Source of the DNA: Myxacorys almedinensis A | Lineage (GTDB): Bacteria; Cyanobacteriota; Cyanobacteriia; Leptolyngbyales; Leptolyngbyaceae | DNA: 64,000 bases | Assembly: GCF_010091945.1 (NCBI RefSeq) | Contig: NZ_WVIE01000019.1 | Span: 35,933 to 99,932, forward strand | Direction: 5' to 3' | Part shown: piece by piece, positions 48,195 to 58,122 of the stretch | How positions within the stretch are numbered: the stretch's first letter is position 1 | How the letters are laid out: each line of letters begins with the position of its first letter | Position numbers and translations under genes: made by a program | The notes under the pieces: model-generated | The model's database searches: none | Told to the model about the DNA's origin: nothing | Seen by the model: the letters and a program-made list of their open reading frames with translations, nothing else

Positions 48195-49949
48195 TCAATT
48201 CAGCCGAATAAATCCTTCTGCCAATCCTGCTTGGGGATCGCGTAGCGCAACATTTTTTAGATTTAAGTGCGTACAGGGTATCGGGCTTCCCCAGCAGAGA
48301 TTGCTCAAAGGGGCTATCGATTCGGAATCTGAGTGAAGCGGGGAAACATAGGAGACATTATGCACTTGCTTTTGCACGAGTTCAACTGACATTAACCGAG
48401 GCGGTAGAACCACATGAAGCTGAAAATCGCGGCGGGTTAAATGCACGAGTGCGATCGCTAAAAAGCACAGACCCACGCCTTGCAGCCAGCGAAGGCGGGG
48501 GGTTGAGCGAGAAGGGTGACTCGACAGATCACCAGCCGGACGGTTGCCAAACTGATGTTCGAGCCAAGTTGCAACGAGTAACGCTGGGGAAAGAAGTAAA
48601 TAAGAGGCGAGAAATCGAATCCAAGGAGCCATGAACAACAGCAACAAAATGCCCACTGTGCCCACGGCAAACAGCCAAATAGCGCCTTTAATCTGGGTTG
48701 CCTTTCGCCGAGTCTGAACGATAAACAAAAGACCTGACGTGAAGAAATGGCTGAGGCTGAGTCCGGCGATTATCATATTGTGCCGAGAGGTTGCGACCCA
48801 CCGTTGGATATAGCCGATCAGGGGAAACGGGTGATCGGGTGATGAGCCATACCACGTTGTTGAGCCATGGGTATTACTGGCAATTGCCTGCATTGCAGTA
48901 GCATCGGGCGACCAAGGAAGATCTAAACAGAGCGCTGAGGCGGGATAAAGCGGACAGCCCGACGTAATTAGGCTAGAGATACAGAGCGGCAGTAGAACGA
49001 GGCTAGCAACTCCTGTACTCGCCAACAGCCGCTTTATGCCCTGTTTGCTAACCGCAGATTCAACCCCGACAAACACCCCTGCGATCGCGAGTAAGGGTAA
49101 AGCGGTGAGCTTTGTTGTAAACGCTCCGGACGCTAAAACAAGAACGATCGCAGGGGTTCCAAGAACTGTTTTTTCTGGCAAAGCGGCAGGGCGAGCATAA
49201 ACCAAAATTGTCCAAGCGACCACTTCTATCAGCAGCATGACTGCGAGATCGGGAGATGCCGAGTTCAGTAAGCTGACACTAGAGTACAAGCGTAAAATCA
49301 ACAGTCCCAAAAACAGTGAAAACGCGATCGCAAACCAGTCGCTCAATTGGGCAGTCCGCTGATAGGCTCGTGTGAAACAAAGCCACCCCTGCAAACTGGT
49401 AAGCAAAAGCCCAAATCCGTTGATCACGGCAGTTCCGCGAGAGTCTAGAAGTTCAAAATTAAACGGCGCAGCAAGGGCAAACCAAGACGACGTAAACCCT
49501 AACTGATCTAGAATGAGGGCAACTCCGGGCACGGTTCCAAATTTAGTTAACCATTGGATGGCACTGTAATGATAGAAGCCGGTGTCAAACCAATTAATGG
49601 GTTGAGTGACGACAAGAGCAACGGCGATCGCAAGCATGAAAAACTTGAAGATGCGATCGCGAGAAACGCCCCCATAGAGCGACCTCAATTCTTGACGAAC
49701 AGCGTGCGATCGGAGGGCTAAACTCATCAAGCCTAGGGTAACAACTCCCCCAACCAAAGGCGAAAGCGCCACAAACCAAGACACCACTAAAAGGCTAATT
49801 GCCAACGCGATGACGCCCAACCACAGCGCCACGATCGCTCGATCTCCTTGACGTTCAATGCGGGTTGCGTTGAAACTGTTTACGATGCCTAGACCTACGA
49901 CCTCACAAGCCGTTAGTAGCATCACCCAAGCAATGATGAAGTAGAGCAT
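48195..49949 (-). CDS. Polytopic membrane protein, GT-C-like (LIC_10190-like)
   Basis: 584 residues with roughly twelve transmembrane helices. The periplasmic segment NWFDTGFYHYSAIQWLTKFGTVPGVALI has a loop D as in membrane-embedded glycosyltransferases of the GT-C type, and the overall pattern resembles the LIC_10190-family proteins. The C-terminus (after about 500) is a soluble domain. It may transfer or polymerise a lipid-linked sugar. No adjacent glycan genes. Family assignment is tentative. Confidence 0.55.
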   Translation of the reverse strand: MLYFIIAWVMLLTACEVVGLGIVNSFNATRIERQGDRAIVALWLGVIALAISLLVVSWFVALSPLVGGVVTLGLMSLALRSHAVRQELRSLYGGVSRDRIFKFFMLAIAVALVVTQPINWFDTGFYHYSAIQWLTKFGTVPGVALILDQLGFTSSWFALAAPFNFELLDSRGTAVINGFGLLLTSLQGWLCFTRAYQRTAQLSDWFAIAFSLFLGLLILRLYSSVSLLNSASPDLAVMLLIEVVAWTILVYARPAALPEKTVLGTPAIVLVLASGAFTTKLTALPLLAIAGVFVGVESAVSKQGIKRLLASTGVASLVLLPLCISSLITSGCPLYPASALCLDLPWSPDATAMQAIASNTHGSTTWYGSSPDHPFPLIGYIQRWVATSRHNMIIAGLSLSHFFTSGLLFIVQTRRKATQIKGAIWLFAVGTVGILLLLFMAPWIRFLASYLLLSPALLVATWLEHQFGNRPAGDLSSHPSRSTPRLRWLQGVGLCFLAIALVHLTRRDFQLHVVLPPRLMSVELVQKQVHNVSYVSPLHSDSESIAPLSNLCWGSPIPCTHLNLKNVALRDPQAGLAEGFIRLN

Positions 49950-50190
49950 TGTGCCAATATTGTTGAGTCGTGTTCTAACGTCCTACTCGCCTTGAAAAGC
50001 GTTTTATGCTGTATTTTTCTGGTATTTCAAAGTTCTTTGTACGAGCAAATGGAGTAGGTGAGCGATAGTTTAGAACTGCATCGGGCAAGGCATCAGGGCA
50101 GGATATTTGAAGCTCGCTTTACATTTCCTTGATATTTCCGGGGTGAACGTGAAGTTTCAATGATATTTGGTAGAAATTCATCTTTAACCA
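49950..50190. other. Spacer upstream of the membrane-protein gene
   Basis: Holds the promoter of the leftward 584-residue membrane protein. Nothing else recognised. Confidence 0.3.
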
Positions 50191-50220
50191 CAAAAAATCC
50201 TGCTCATGGGCAGCAGGATT
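50191..50220 (-). terminator. Terminator for the repeat-protein transcript
   Basis: On the minus strand AATCCTGCT pairs with AGCAGGATT (50196-50204 and 50212-50220) and is followed by TTTTTG. It would end a leftward transcript from the gene at 50,563-51,720; MITE copy B lies in between. Confidence 0.75.
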
Positions 50221-50271
50221 GAATGTATGCTTGCGAGAGATTTCTAGGGTGAGTACGCAAACTGCTACTAA

Positions 50272-50420
50272 TACCCAATTGATTTTTCACTGCGACAGAT
50301 TCTCGACCCCCCTACCTACGACATCCCCCCTGGGTCAGAAAGGACTTTCCGGCTCCTCTCCTGACTCAGGAGGGGTTGGGGGAGATCGCACGCGTGTAGC
50401 ATTTACAGATTAATTGGGTA
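50272..50420 (-). mobile_element. MITE-like repeat, copy B
   Basis: 149 bases. Ends TACCCAATTGAT and ATTAATTGGGTA are inverted repeats bounded by TA. The reverse complement matches copy A over most of its length with small gaps, so both derive from one non-autonomous element. It lies between the repeat-protein stop and its terminator, so it is probably in a 3' UTR. It contains only short frames (e.g. 50,219-50,413) and no transposase. Confidence 0.75.
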
Positions 50421-50562
50421 TAACAACAGTTTTCTGCTCTAGCGATCGCTGAACAATCTAAGACAAGCTAAATCTAACGCGAGAATAAGTGACAACAGAT
50501 CAAACTCCTCTCCTGGGGAAAGGGGTCAAGCTGAGGACAAAATAGCTGACAAAGTGGATAGC

Positions 50563-51720
50563 TTACAAGCTTGCCGCACAAACCGGACGATCGTTGGCGT
50601 TGAGCTTGATTGTGCCTTCTGTACCATTCAGCATAAAAGGCACTTGCTGATCCCCTACCACGCGGACAAAAGTGGGCTTGTCTTGTAGGCAAGCTTGCAC
50701 CGCAGATGCCCAACCTGGAAGATCTTTGTACATCTTGTCAGTAATGGGGGTATTGCTACTGATTGATGCCTCTTTCACGACCTGAACATCCATAGGTAAG
50801 GTAAAGTTAGCAGCCCTATTGGGTGGAGTGGGCAGCGTCACCTGCTTGACTCCTGTAATAGACTCTTCCTCTAGCACCATTGTAGTTGCAGTTTGTTGTT
50901 CAGAAGGCTGGGTTGATTGCTCTCCAGTTGGGGTTGCCGGAGTTGAAGGCACTGTAGGCGTTACGGGAGCCGTTGAATCTGGCGTTGTGGGTGTAATTGG
51001 GGTTGATGAATCTGGTGTTGTTGGACTTGTTGAATCTGGCGTTGTGGGTATGGTTGGGGTTATCGTTGAATCTGGCGTTGTTGGACTTGTTGAATCTGGC
51101 GTTGTGGGTGTAATTGGGGTTGATGAATCTGGCGTTGTTGAAGGTGTAATCGGCTCTGATGAATCAGGGATTCCGGATGGAGAAGAGGGTTCAGATTGCG
51201 GAGACGGAATTGTTCTTGAATCCGGCGTTAAAGGGGTAGCGGGGGAATTTGTCGGAGACGTTGAATCGGGGAACAGAGGCGTAGAAGGCACTGTCGAAGG
51301 CTGTGCTGCGGGAGCGTTTGACGGCATCTCAGGCATCGTCGTGGGCGCAGGAGAATCCGCAGGCTTTGTGATTGAAGAATCGGTGGGTAGAGTTGAAGGT
51401 CGAGCCGGTGCGATCGTAGAGTCGGCTGGCTGGCTGATTGGCATCCCAGGAGTGGTGCCGAAACCGGCAGGGGTAGAAGGCATTCCTAAGGAGTCGGCTG
51501 GAGATGCCTTGGGCGTCAGCGATGGTGCTGGGTCAGCCGAGGTTGTGGGAAAAAGAGGAGTGGTAGAAGTCGGTGTGACTGGCTTCTCGGTGGGGACAGA
51601 TCCCTTCACCTCTTTCGAGATCGATAGCACCTCCGCCGCAACGGGCAGTAGAGAACCCGCTAAGATAGCAGCAACACTTGCAGCAGCAATTGGCTTCAAC
51701 ATGCTTACGTTCATCTCCAA
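50563..51720 (-). CDS. Secreted Ser/Thr/Pro/Asp-rich repeat protein
   Basis: 385 residues; starts at 51720, 51714 or 51702 (the last begins MLKPIAAASVAAILAG). A signal peptide runs to about LLPVAAE. Residues 55-265 are a low-complexity stalk with many TPDSTSPTT-like repeats. The C-terminal ~110 residues form a compact domain (LPGWASAVQACLQDKPTFVRVVGDQ, two Cys) with no family recognised. It looks like a surface-exposed spacer or adhesin. The repeats leave a long open frame on the opposite strand. Confidence 0.8.
   Translation of the reverse strand: MEMNVSMLKPIAAASVAAILAGSLLPVAAEVLSISKEVKGSVPTEKPVTPTSTTPLFPTTSADPAPSLTPKASPADSLGMPSTPAGFGTTPGMPISQPADSTIAPARPSTLPTDSSITKPADSPAPTTMPEMPSNAPAAQPSTVPSTPLFPDSTSPTNSPATPLTPDSRTIPSPQSEPSSPSGIPDSSEPITPSTTPDSSTPITPTTPDSTSPTTPDSTITPTIPTTPDSTSPTTPDSSTPITPTTPDSTAPVTPTVPSTPATPTGEQSTQPSEQQTATTMVLEEESITGVKQVTLPTPPNRAANFTLPMDVQVVKEASISSNTPITDKMYKDLPGWASAVQACLQDKPTFVRVVGDQQVPFMLNGTEGTIKLNANDRPVCAASL
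50971..51146. repeat. Degenerate tandem repeats encoding the PDST stalk
   Basis: Imperfect repeats of units such as GTTGAATCTGGCGTTGT recur across this span with variable spacers and code for the TPDS-type peptides. Copy number is likely to vary between strains. Confidence 0.75.
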
Positions 51721-52018
51721 ATAGTACAGGTCAATCTGAGTTTCTGCTTTCTAAGCATCTCGATACACTGAACTCAACCACAGGAGTCGAGCGTCGCCAA
51801 TTTTTTGACGAATTTTCAGAATGCGTAAACACCGTGAACCCTACTAACTTGTCTTCCCATCCTCAACCAATCGTCAGACAGATTCTCGATCGTCACACTG
51901 TTTCCTACTTTTGCTGAGAAGGATTCACATCTTTACATTTTTATCTCGATTTGCGTGTGGTAAAACCGCAAACTTAGCGTTAAATAAAGTTCTTTTGTCT
52001 ACATTTGCAAATTTGATC
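51721..52018. other. Divergent promoter region
   Basis: About 300 bases between the repeat protein and the helicase. Open frames here (up to 79 codons) look non-coding; the reading frame of the helicase can be extended upstream to 51911 but the protein-like part starts at 52019. Confidence 0.4.
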
Positions 52019-54208
52019 ATGCAGTATCCGTATTCGCGCCTTGCGCCATTTATTCAAGAATATATTTATACCAGTGGATGGGCATCGCTAAGACCTATCC
52101 AAATCGAAGCGTGTCGTATCATATTTGACACATCCCACCACTTATTAATTGCCGCAGGAACCGCTTCAGGAAAAACTGAGGCAGCGTTTCTTCCAGTGTT
52201 GACGATAGTGCACGAGCAGCCGTCTAGCGGGGTTGGCGTGTTGTATATTGGCCCGATTAAGGCGTTGATTAATGACCAATTCGATCGCTTAAAAGATTTG
52301 CTAAAATATGCAGATATTCCCGTGTGGGCATGGCATGGGGATGTTACACAAAGCCACAAGAAAAAGCTACTTGAGATGCCAAAGGGTATTTTGCAAATTA
52401 CACCCGAATCTCTAGAAAGTTTGTTAATCAATAAAAGCCGTGATCTGCCGCGTATCTTTGGCGACCTACGCTTCGTTATTATTGATGAAATTCACGCATT
52501 TATCGGCAGCGATCGCGGCTGTCAGATTTTGTGCCAATTGTCTCGCCTTGCCAAAATGACCGGAAATGTGCCTCGGCGGATTGGTCTGTCTGCCACTTTG
52601 GGCGATTACTCCTTAGCCGAAGAGTGGTTGCAGGGTGACACTTCTCAATCTGTCATTACCCCTACTTTACAAAGCGCTCAGCGAAAAATCCAGCTTTTGC
52701 TCGATCATTTTTACGATCCGGGTCTGGTGGTGCGAGCCAAAGGCGATACACGAGACCAAGCGTTTAATCCTTATCACTTCCATCTATTTCGGCAAACCCA
52801 AGGCAAAAAAAGCTTGGTCTTTGCCAATGGGCGAACGGCAACCGAAGCCGCGATCGCAGCGATGCGAGACATTGCGATCGCGAAGGGCTATCCCGATATC
52901 TACCATGTTCATCACGGTAGTATTTCTGCGGCCCTGCGAGATGCGGCAGAAGCGGCAATGCGAAATCCGGAGACTGCTGCGGTGACGGCGGCGACTGTGA
53001 CGTTTGAAATGGGGATTGATTTGGGGCACCTCGATCGGGTCATTCAATTAGAGTCACCGCCATCGGTGGCTAGTTTTCTGCAACGATTGGGACGCTCAGG
53101 CAGGCGGGGCGGCATCTCTGAAATGGAGCTTATTTGCGTCGAAGATCGACCCACAGGGGAAGAATCTTTGCCAGAACAAATTCCCTGGCAATTGTTGCAG
53201 TGCATTGCTGTGATCCAGCTTTATCTAGAAGAGAAATGGATTGAGCCGCCCCGCTCGATGCGCTATCCCTTTAGTTTGCTATATCACCAGACGATGAGTG
53301 TGCTGGCATCTTTGGGAGAACACTCTCCTGCTGCTCTGGCTGAGCAAATCTTGTCTCTGCCACCATTTCAAGCCATTTCCCAAGCTGATTTTCGGGTATT
53401 TTTGAGGCATTTGTTGGATATTGATCACATCGAAAAAACGGTTGAAGGAGGGTTAATTGTTGGGCTTGCGGGAGAACGAATTATCAATAATTTCAAGTTT
53501 TATGCCATTTTTCCAGACACAGAAGAGTATGCCGTTAAGCACAACGGAAAAGCGATCGGAAGCATTATCATTCCGCCAATGGAAGGCGATCGCTTTTCTC
53601 TGGCAGGTCGTATTTGGGAAGTGAATGAGGTTAATAGTAAAAAGAAAAGTATTGATGTGAAACCGACAACTCAATCGGTAACGTCAAGTTCGTGGCGCGG
53701 CACATCTGGGGATATTCATACGAGAGTGCTACAGAGAATGAAAAAGGTGCTGCAAGAGACAACGCTATACTCGTATTTGGCACCCAGCGCAAACCAACGG
53801 CTTCAGAACGCAAGAGAGTTTGTAACGTCAACGGGAATTTTAAACCACCCGGTGCAACTTTTAGATGATCAGGTGTGCTGTATTGTCCCTTGGATCGGCA
53901 CGATCGCATTTCGGACGTTAGAGCGGTTCTTGCGATCGCAGGGTAAAGCAGCGCTAGGGCTGAAAAGCATTAAGGCGCGATCGCCCTATTTTTTGGTGGC
54001 GCGATTGGGCAAATGTTCTTTAGAAACCTTGCGGTATGAGCTTCAGTCACTTTCAGATCGGCGTTTTGATGTAGAGGAGTTTCTTGAGCCAGATGAAGCA
54101 CCAACGTTGCAAAAATACGATGAGTTTATTGCGCCAGATTTATTACGCAAAAGCTATATTGCCGATTATTTAGACCTTGACGAGTTGCGCTCAACACTAT
54201 TTATTTAA
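52019..54208 (+). CDS. Lhr-like superfamily-2 DEAD/DEAH helicase
   Basis: 729 residues from the ATG at 52019 (MQYPYSRLAPFIQEYIYTSGW); 36 in-frame residues upstream look random. Motifs: Q-motif region LRPIQ, Walker A AGTASGKTEAAFL, Ib TPESLE, DEIH box FVIIDEIHAFIGSD, SAT LSATLGD, motif V VTAATVTFEMGIDLG, motif VI LQRLGRSGRRG. A winged-helix/Lhr-like C-terminal region follows (AEQILSLPPFQAISQ, a beta-domain with GDRFSLAGRIW, SYLAPSANQRLQNAREF). Lhr enzymes unwind DNA-RNA or forked DNA. It has no nuclease or methylase partner next to it. Confidence 0.85.
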   Translation: MQYPYSRLAPFIQEYIYTSGWASLRPIQIEACRIIFDTSHHLLIAAGTASGKTEAAFLPVLTIVHEQPSSGVGVLYIGPIKALINDQFDRLKDLLKYADIPVWAWHGDVTQSHKKKLLEMPKGILQITPESLESLLINKSRDLPRIFGDLRFVIIDEIHAFIGSDRGCQILCQLSRLAKMTGNVPRRIGLSATLGDYSLAEEWLQGDTSQSVITPTLQSAQRKIQLLLDHFYDPGLVVRAKGDTRDQAFNPYHFHLFRQTQGKKSLVFANGRTATEAAIAAMRDIAIAKGYPDIYHVHHGSISAALRDAAEAAMRNPETAAVTAATVTFEMGIDLGHLDRVIQLESPPSVASFLQRLGRSGRRGGISEMELICVEDRPTGEESLPEQIPWQLLQCIAVIQLYLEEKWIEPPRSMRYPFSLLYHQTMSVLASLGEHSPAALAEQILSLPPFQAISQADFRVFLRHLLDIDHIEKTVEGGLIVGLAGERIINNFKFYAIFPDTEEYAVKHNGKAIGSIIIPPMEGDRFSLAGRIWEVNEVNSKKKSIDVKPTTQSVTSSSWRGTSGDIHTRVLQRMKKVLQETTLYSYLAPSANQRLQNAREFVTSTGILNHPVQLLDDQVCCIVPWIGTIAFRTLERFLRSQGKAALGLKSIKARSPYFLVARLGKCSLETLRYELQSLSDRRFDVEEFLEPDEAPTLQKYDEFIAPDLLRKSYIADYLDLDELRSTLFI

Positions 54209-54334
54209 AACAATTTTAGACGTTGGCTAATACGTTTATAAGGTCATAAATTTGTCCTCAGAAAACAGTTCGCTTTTCATGCTTTAAACTATCAGACTTC
54301 TATTCTCTTTTACGATTACGATTTTTTATAACCT

Positions 54335-56140
54335 ATGGTTCGCGGTGTATCTCAGCTTTTATCTATTGGTCGGTATGGCGGCAGAGCAATTCAACTCGTG
54401 TGGACAACAAATCGCAGGCTCACCATCGTGCTGGCTCTGTTTACACTGATTTCTGGATTAGTGCCCGCGATCGTTGCCTATGCTGGAAAGCTCATCGTTG
54501 ATACCGTAGTGCTGGCATCGCGCACCGGAGCGCCGCAGGATCGATGGGCAGCGATCGGGTATTTAGGATTTGAAGCGGCGGTCGTTGCGGTGCAAACAGG
54601 CAGCCGCCAAGGCGTTGCGCTGTGTCAGTCGCTTTTGCGCGTGTTGCTAGGGCAAAAGGTGAACGAACTGATTTTAGGAAAAGCCCTGACTCTAGATCTG
54701 GCGCACTTTGAGGATTCAGAATTTTATGACAAGATGACGCGATCGCGGCGAGAGGCATCTAGCCGTCCGCTCAGTTTGGTGGGGCGCACGTTTGGGCTAG
54801 TGCAAGATTCGCTGATTTTGATGACCTACGGCGGCTTGCTGATTCAGTTTTCGGTGTGGGCAGTGGTGGCGTTGATGGTGGCTGCCCTGCCTGCGTTTAT
54901 CTCAGAAACACGCTTTGCCGGACAAGCCTTTCGGCTATTTCAGTGGCGCACGCCCGAATCGAGACAGCAAAACTATCTAGAATGGCTGATTGCCAATGAA
55001 GCCCCAGCGATGGAAATTAAGCTCTACCAATTGGGGCACATGTTGCTCGATCGCTATCGGGCTATTTTCCTGCGTCTGTATGCCGAAGATCGCGATCTAA
55101 CGATTCGGCGCGGTGTGTGGAGCTATCTGCTGAGTTTGGTCAGCACGATCGCATTTTATGGGGCGTATGTGTGGATTGTGTGGGAAACGATCGCCGGACA
55201 GATCACCCTTGGAGAATTAACCATGTATCTCGTGGTGTTTCGGCAAGGACAAACCGCCTTTGCCTCGATTTTAACGGCGGTTGGGGGCATGTACGAAGAC
55301 TCACTCTACCTTTCCAATTTATACGAGTTTCTAGAAGAAGAGGTTCCAGAACCCTTGGGGCAGGCGTCTCAAGGCGTTGTGCCCAACGATGGATTAAGAT
55401 TTGAAAACGTCACGTTCTACTATCCTGGCAATGAAAACCCGGCGCTCAAAGCGGTGTCGTTTCACCTCAAACCGGGGGAGAAGCTTGCGATCGTAGGAGA
55501 AAATGGATCAGGGAAGACGACGCTCATTAAGCTGCTCACAAGGCTTTACAGCCCGACCTCTGGGCAAATTTTGCTAGATGGACTGGTGCTGGAAAAGTGG
55601 GAAACAGTTGCCTTACAGCGGCGAATTGGGGTGATTTTTCAGAGTTTTATGAAATATCAATTTAGCGTAGGTGAAAACGTTGGCGTGGGCGATGTTGTTC
55701 ATTTAAGCGATCGCGATCGCTGGAGCGTTGCCGCAAGTAAAGGAAATGCGTTGCCCTTTATTGATCAGCTATCGAATGGGTTTGATACTCAACTCGGTCG
55801 CTGGTTCAAATCGGGTCGAGAACTTTCGGGGGGGCAATGGCAGAAGATCGCCCTGTCTCGCGCCTTTATGCGAACCAGCGCCGATATTTTGGTGCTAGAT
55901 GAGCCAACTTCTGCCATGGATGCAGAGTCTGAGGTGCAAATCTTCGATCGGTTTCGAGAGATGACGCCAAACCAAATGGCTATTTTGATTTCCCACCGAT
56001 TCTCCACCGTGCGGATGGCAGATCGGATTATGGTGATGTCTGCCGGAGACGTGACCGAACAAGGCAGCCACGAGGAATTGTTAGAGTTGAAGGGGCGGTA
56101 TGCTCATTTATTTGCCCTTCAAGCGGCAGGCTATCAGTAG
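54335..56140 (+). CDS. ABC exporter, fused permease and ATPase
   Basis: 601 residues. The N-terminal half has about six transmembrane helices (residues 25-325), and the C-terminal nucleotide-binding domain (from 345) has Walker A AIVGENGSGKTTLIK, Q-loop GVIFQSF, signature GRELSGGQWQKIALSRA and Walker B ILVLDEPTSAMDAESE. It is a half-transporter that would work as a homodimer, exporting lipid, peptide or drug. It is transcribed 127 bases after the helicase but with a different likely role. Substrate unknown. Confidence 0.9.
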   Translation: MVRGVSQLLSIGRYGGRAIQLVWTTNRRLTIVLALFTLISGLVPAIVAYAGKLIVDTVVLASRTGAPQDRWAAIGYLGFEAAVVAVQTGSRQGVALCQSLLRVLLGQKVNELILGKALTLDLAHFEDSEFYDKMTRSRREASSRPLSLVGRTFGLVQDSLILMTYGGLLIQFSVWAVVALMVAALPAFISETRFAGQAFRLFQWRTPESRQQNYLEWLIANEAPAMEIKLYQLGHMLLDRYRAIFLRLYAEDRDLTIRRGVWSYLLSLVSTIAFYGAYVWIVWETIAGQITLGELTMYLVVFRQGQTAFASILTAVGGMYEDSLYLSNLYEFLEEEVPEPLGQASQGVVPNDGLRFENVTFYYPGNENPALKAVSFHLKPGEKLAIVGENGSGKTTLIKLLTRLYSPTSGQILLDGLVLEKWETVALQRRIGVIFQSFMKYQFSVGENVGVGDVVHLSDRDRWSVAASKGNALPFIDQLSNGFDTQLGRWFKSGRELSGGQWQKIALSRAFMRTSADILVLDEPTSAMDAESEVQIFDRFREMTPNQMAILISHRFSTVRMADRIMVMSAGDVTEQGSHEELLELKGRYAHLFALQAAGYQ

Positions 56141-56221
56141 TTAGGGCAGAATTTACAGTTAGAGCAAGATTTACATACGAAAATTGTGGCATAAGTCCTC
56201 CTCTTCTTAAGTCTTACCGTT

Positions 56222-57619
56222 CTACGGTTGCAACGTCTTTACCGTTAAAATTTGCGGCGGCGTTGCATCGGGGGGATAAATATAATCGAACTGCACAAGG
56301 CGCTGTTCATTGGGTTTTAATTGCAGCGTCACTAAGGGCTTGCCTTGCTGCCCACGTTTTTGCACTAAGTGAATGTAGCGCGTTTGGGGTAAGCCGAGAT
56401 CGCTGGTATAGCGGAGCCGGACTGTGCCTCGGAATGACGTTTGTGTACCAGGCGGTTGCAAAAAGCGGACGCCTTGTTTGGTGTCTTCGCGTTTGAGGGG
56501 AGTTTCAAATGCGATCGCAACAGTCTGATTTTGCTCGGTGGTGTTTTTGAGGGGCAAGCTCAGTCGGTATTCAATGGCATAGTTGCCATGGGCTTGATAG
56601 GCAGTGTCATCGTAGCGCTTGATCATAGGAGCGCTCTGATTTTGCTCAGTTCCTAACGTGCCTTTGTGGAGCGTACTGAGTCCATAGGAGAATGCCGATC
56701 CTGCGGCAGGAATAGTGAGATAGCTACGTCCCGGATCAACGACTTGGGCATTCCACTGAGACCCGACTGCAACCCCTGCAACCCGCCCATAAATTACCGC
56801 TCCGCCTTGCTGATCGATGGGAGTCGGGGCTTTGTCTCTTGGGCTGGCAAGATCGCCCGTGTCGAGCAAGGTTTGCCATTCTTCCAGGGTGGGTGCTCGT
56901 TCGCTGCCGTCGGTGTTGGGTTTAGCAAACATGCCCAAACTCGACACATACACTGAACCTGTACTGCGTAACCGCATCAGGGTTGAGCGACCGTTGAGCG
57001 GCGGAGTCAAGGTGCTGACCGGAATGGGCAGATTCATCATCATCCGGCTTTGCCCTGGCGGAATCACGAGTTGCGGCGGGAAAATGCTTTGTCGCTGCCC
57101 TCGCAGCACCTCACCAACCGCGCGCCCCCCCGGTCCTGCAAAGATTTTGCCGTTTTGGTTGTCTTGGTAGTCGGGCAGGGCGAGAAACGGCGCATCGGGC
57201 TGGCTGAGATAACTAGCGGCTTGCAGAACATCGATCGTGACAGGTTGAGTTCCTGGATTGTGGATCAAGATGCCGAGGTAGAGCGATCGCAAGTCGGTAG
57301 GGGTGGGGATGGCATTGGCGATGTGGTGAGCAAAAATGTCAAATCGCCCGTTGAAGGCTTGGTTAAGGTGGGCGGTGGCAACGCGCTTTCCGGTAGGGGG
57401 AAATGTCGAGAGCAAGATGCCTTCTTTTTGAACGACTTCTGGGCTGTTGCTGTTAAACACTGGAGTCGAATCGAGTTGACCAGGCAGCGATCGCATCTCT
57501 TGGGGTTGCACGATCTCTTGAGGAGTAGGAGCCGGGGTCGCTTGTGCCAGGGTAAGCGTTGGAAGAAATACAAACATTACGAGGCGTAAAATTCCAATAC
57601 AGTAAGCGGAGCTTATCAT
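56222..57619 (-). CDS. DUF3370 family secreted protein
   Basis: 465 residues. A signal peptide (about 1-26) precedes conserved features of DUF3370: EMRSLPGQLDSTPVFNSNSPEVVQKEGILLSTFPPTGKRVATAHLN, LGILIHNPGTQPVTIDVLQAASYLSQPDAP and the C-terminal LVQKRGQQGKPLVTLQLKPNEQRLVQFDYIYPPDATPPQIL. The family is restricted mainly to cyanobacteria and is predicted to be periplasmic or extracellular; function unknown. The gene is convergent with the ABC exporter. Confidence 0.85.
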   Translation of the reverse strand: MISSAYCIGILRLVMFVFLPTLTLAQATPAPTPQEIVQPQEMRSLPGQLDSTPVFNSNSPEVVQKEGILLSTFPPTGKRVATAHLNQAFNGRFDIFAHHIANAIPTPTDLRSLYLGILIHNPGTQPVTIDVLQAASYLSQPDAPFLALPDYQDNQNGKIFAGPGGRAVGEVLRGQRQSIFPPQLVIPPGQSRMMMNLPIPVSTLTPPLNGRSTLMRLRSTGSVYVSSLGMFAKPNTDGSERAPTLEEWQTLLDTGDLASPRDKAPTPIDQQGGAVIYGRVAGVAVGSQWNAQVVDPGRSYLTIPAAGSAFSYGLSTLHKGTLGTEQNQSAPMIKRYDDTAYQAHGNYAIEYRLSLPLKNTTEQNQTVAIAFETPLKREDTKQGVRFLQPPGTQTSFRGTVRLRYTSDLGLPQTRYIHLVQKRGQQGKPLVTLQLKPNEQRLVQFDYIYPPDATPPQILTVKTLQP

Positions 57620-58122
57620 AGCCGTCTGAGGAGAGCAATTTTGTTAGTCTTTAAAGTGGATTCAGTAGCAGATTGGGTAGAGGTCACAACTGCCTTCGAC
57701 GCCACTTTGGAAGAATTAATCGGTTTCAACATCATTTATTAATTCCCTTATTAATTCATCCCATGCGTTCCCAAATCGGCTGCCCATGCGGAAGCCCTGT
57801 TAACAATCACTAAAAAATCGTGGATCACAGTGTCAAGATTAGCTTCTGTTAATAATAGAACGTGAACAAACAGACAGCGATAGTTGAGATTCTGTTCCTG
57901 ATGGTGTTTTAACAGAGAATCGTACAGGTGATGGCAACCAAAGTTTCCGGCATCATGGCTGATGTGAGTCGCAATTTCGGGGAAGAATGCAGAGCGTCCG
58001 TTAAAGTGTCCCAGTTGGCTCGATCGAGAGAAATTGCCGAAACTCTGCCATGCCGCAACAAATGACTAAATCTGACTCTAGTGTATGGATCTGAGTGATT
58101 ACCGTTTTAGGAGCAGTTTGAA
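57620..58122. other. Roughly 500-base gap left of the cassette-like array
   Basis: No clear gene. Two short plus-strand frames are possible: one beginning at a TTG near 57,645 with GAGGAG upstream (about 33 codons), and an ATG frame at 57,931 of 44 codons. Neither resembles a known protein. The region may be the old left boundary of the array. Confidence 0.35.

Noticed and set aside
50819..51724. 301-codon plus-strand open frame
   Set aside because: It is antisense to the repeat-protein gene and its glycine/valine-rich repeats are the reverse complement of the PDST codons; no start signal or domain.
57931..58065. 44-codon plus-strand frame
   Set aside because: Has a weak ribosome site but no homologue I recognise and no partner; treated as chance.
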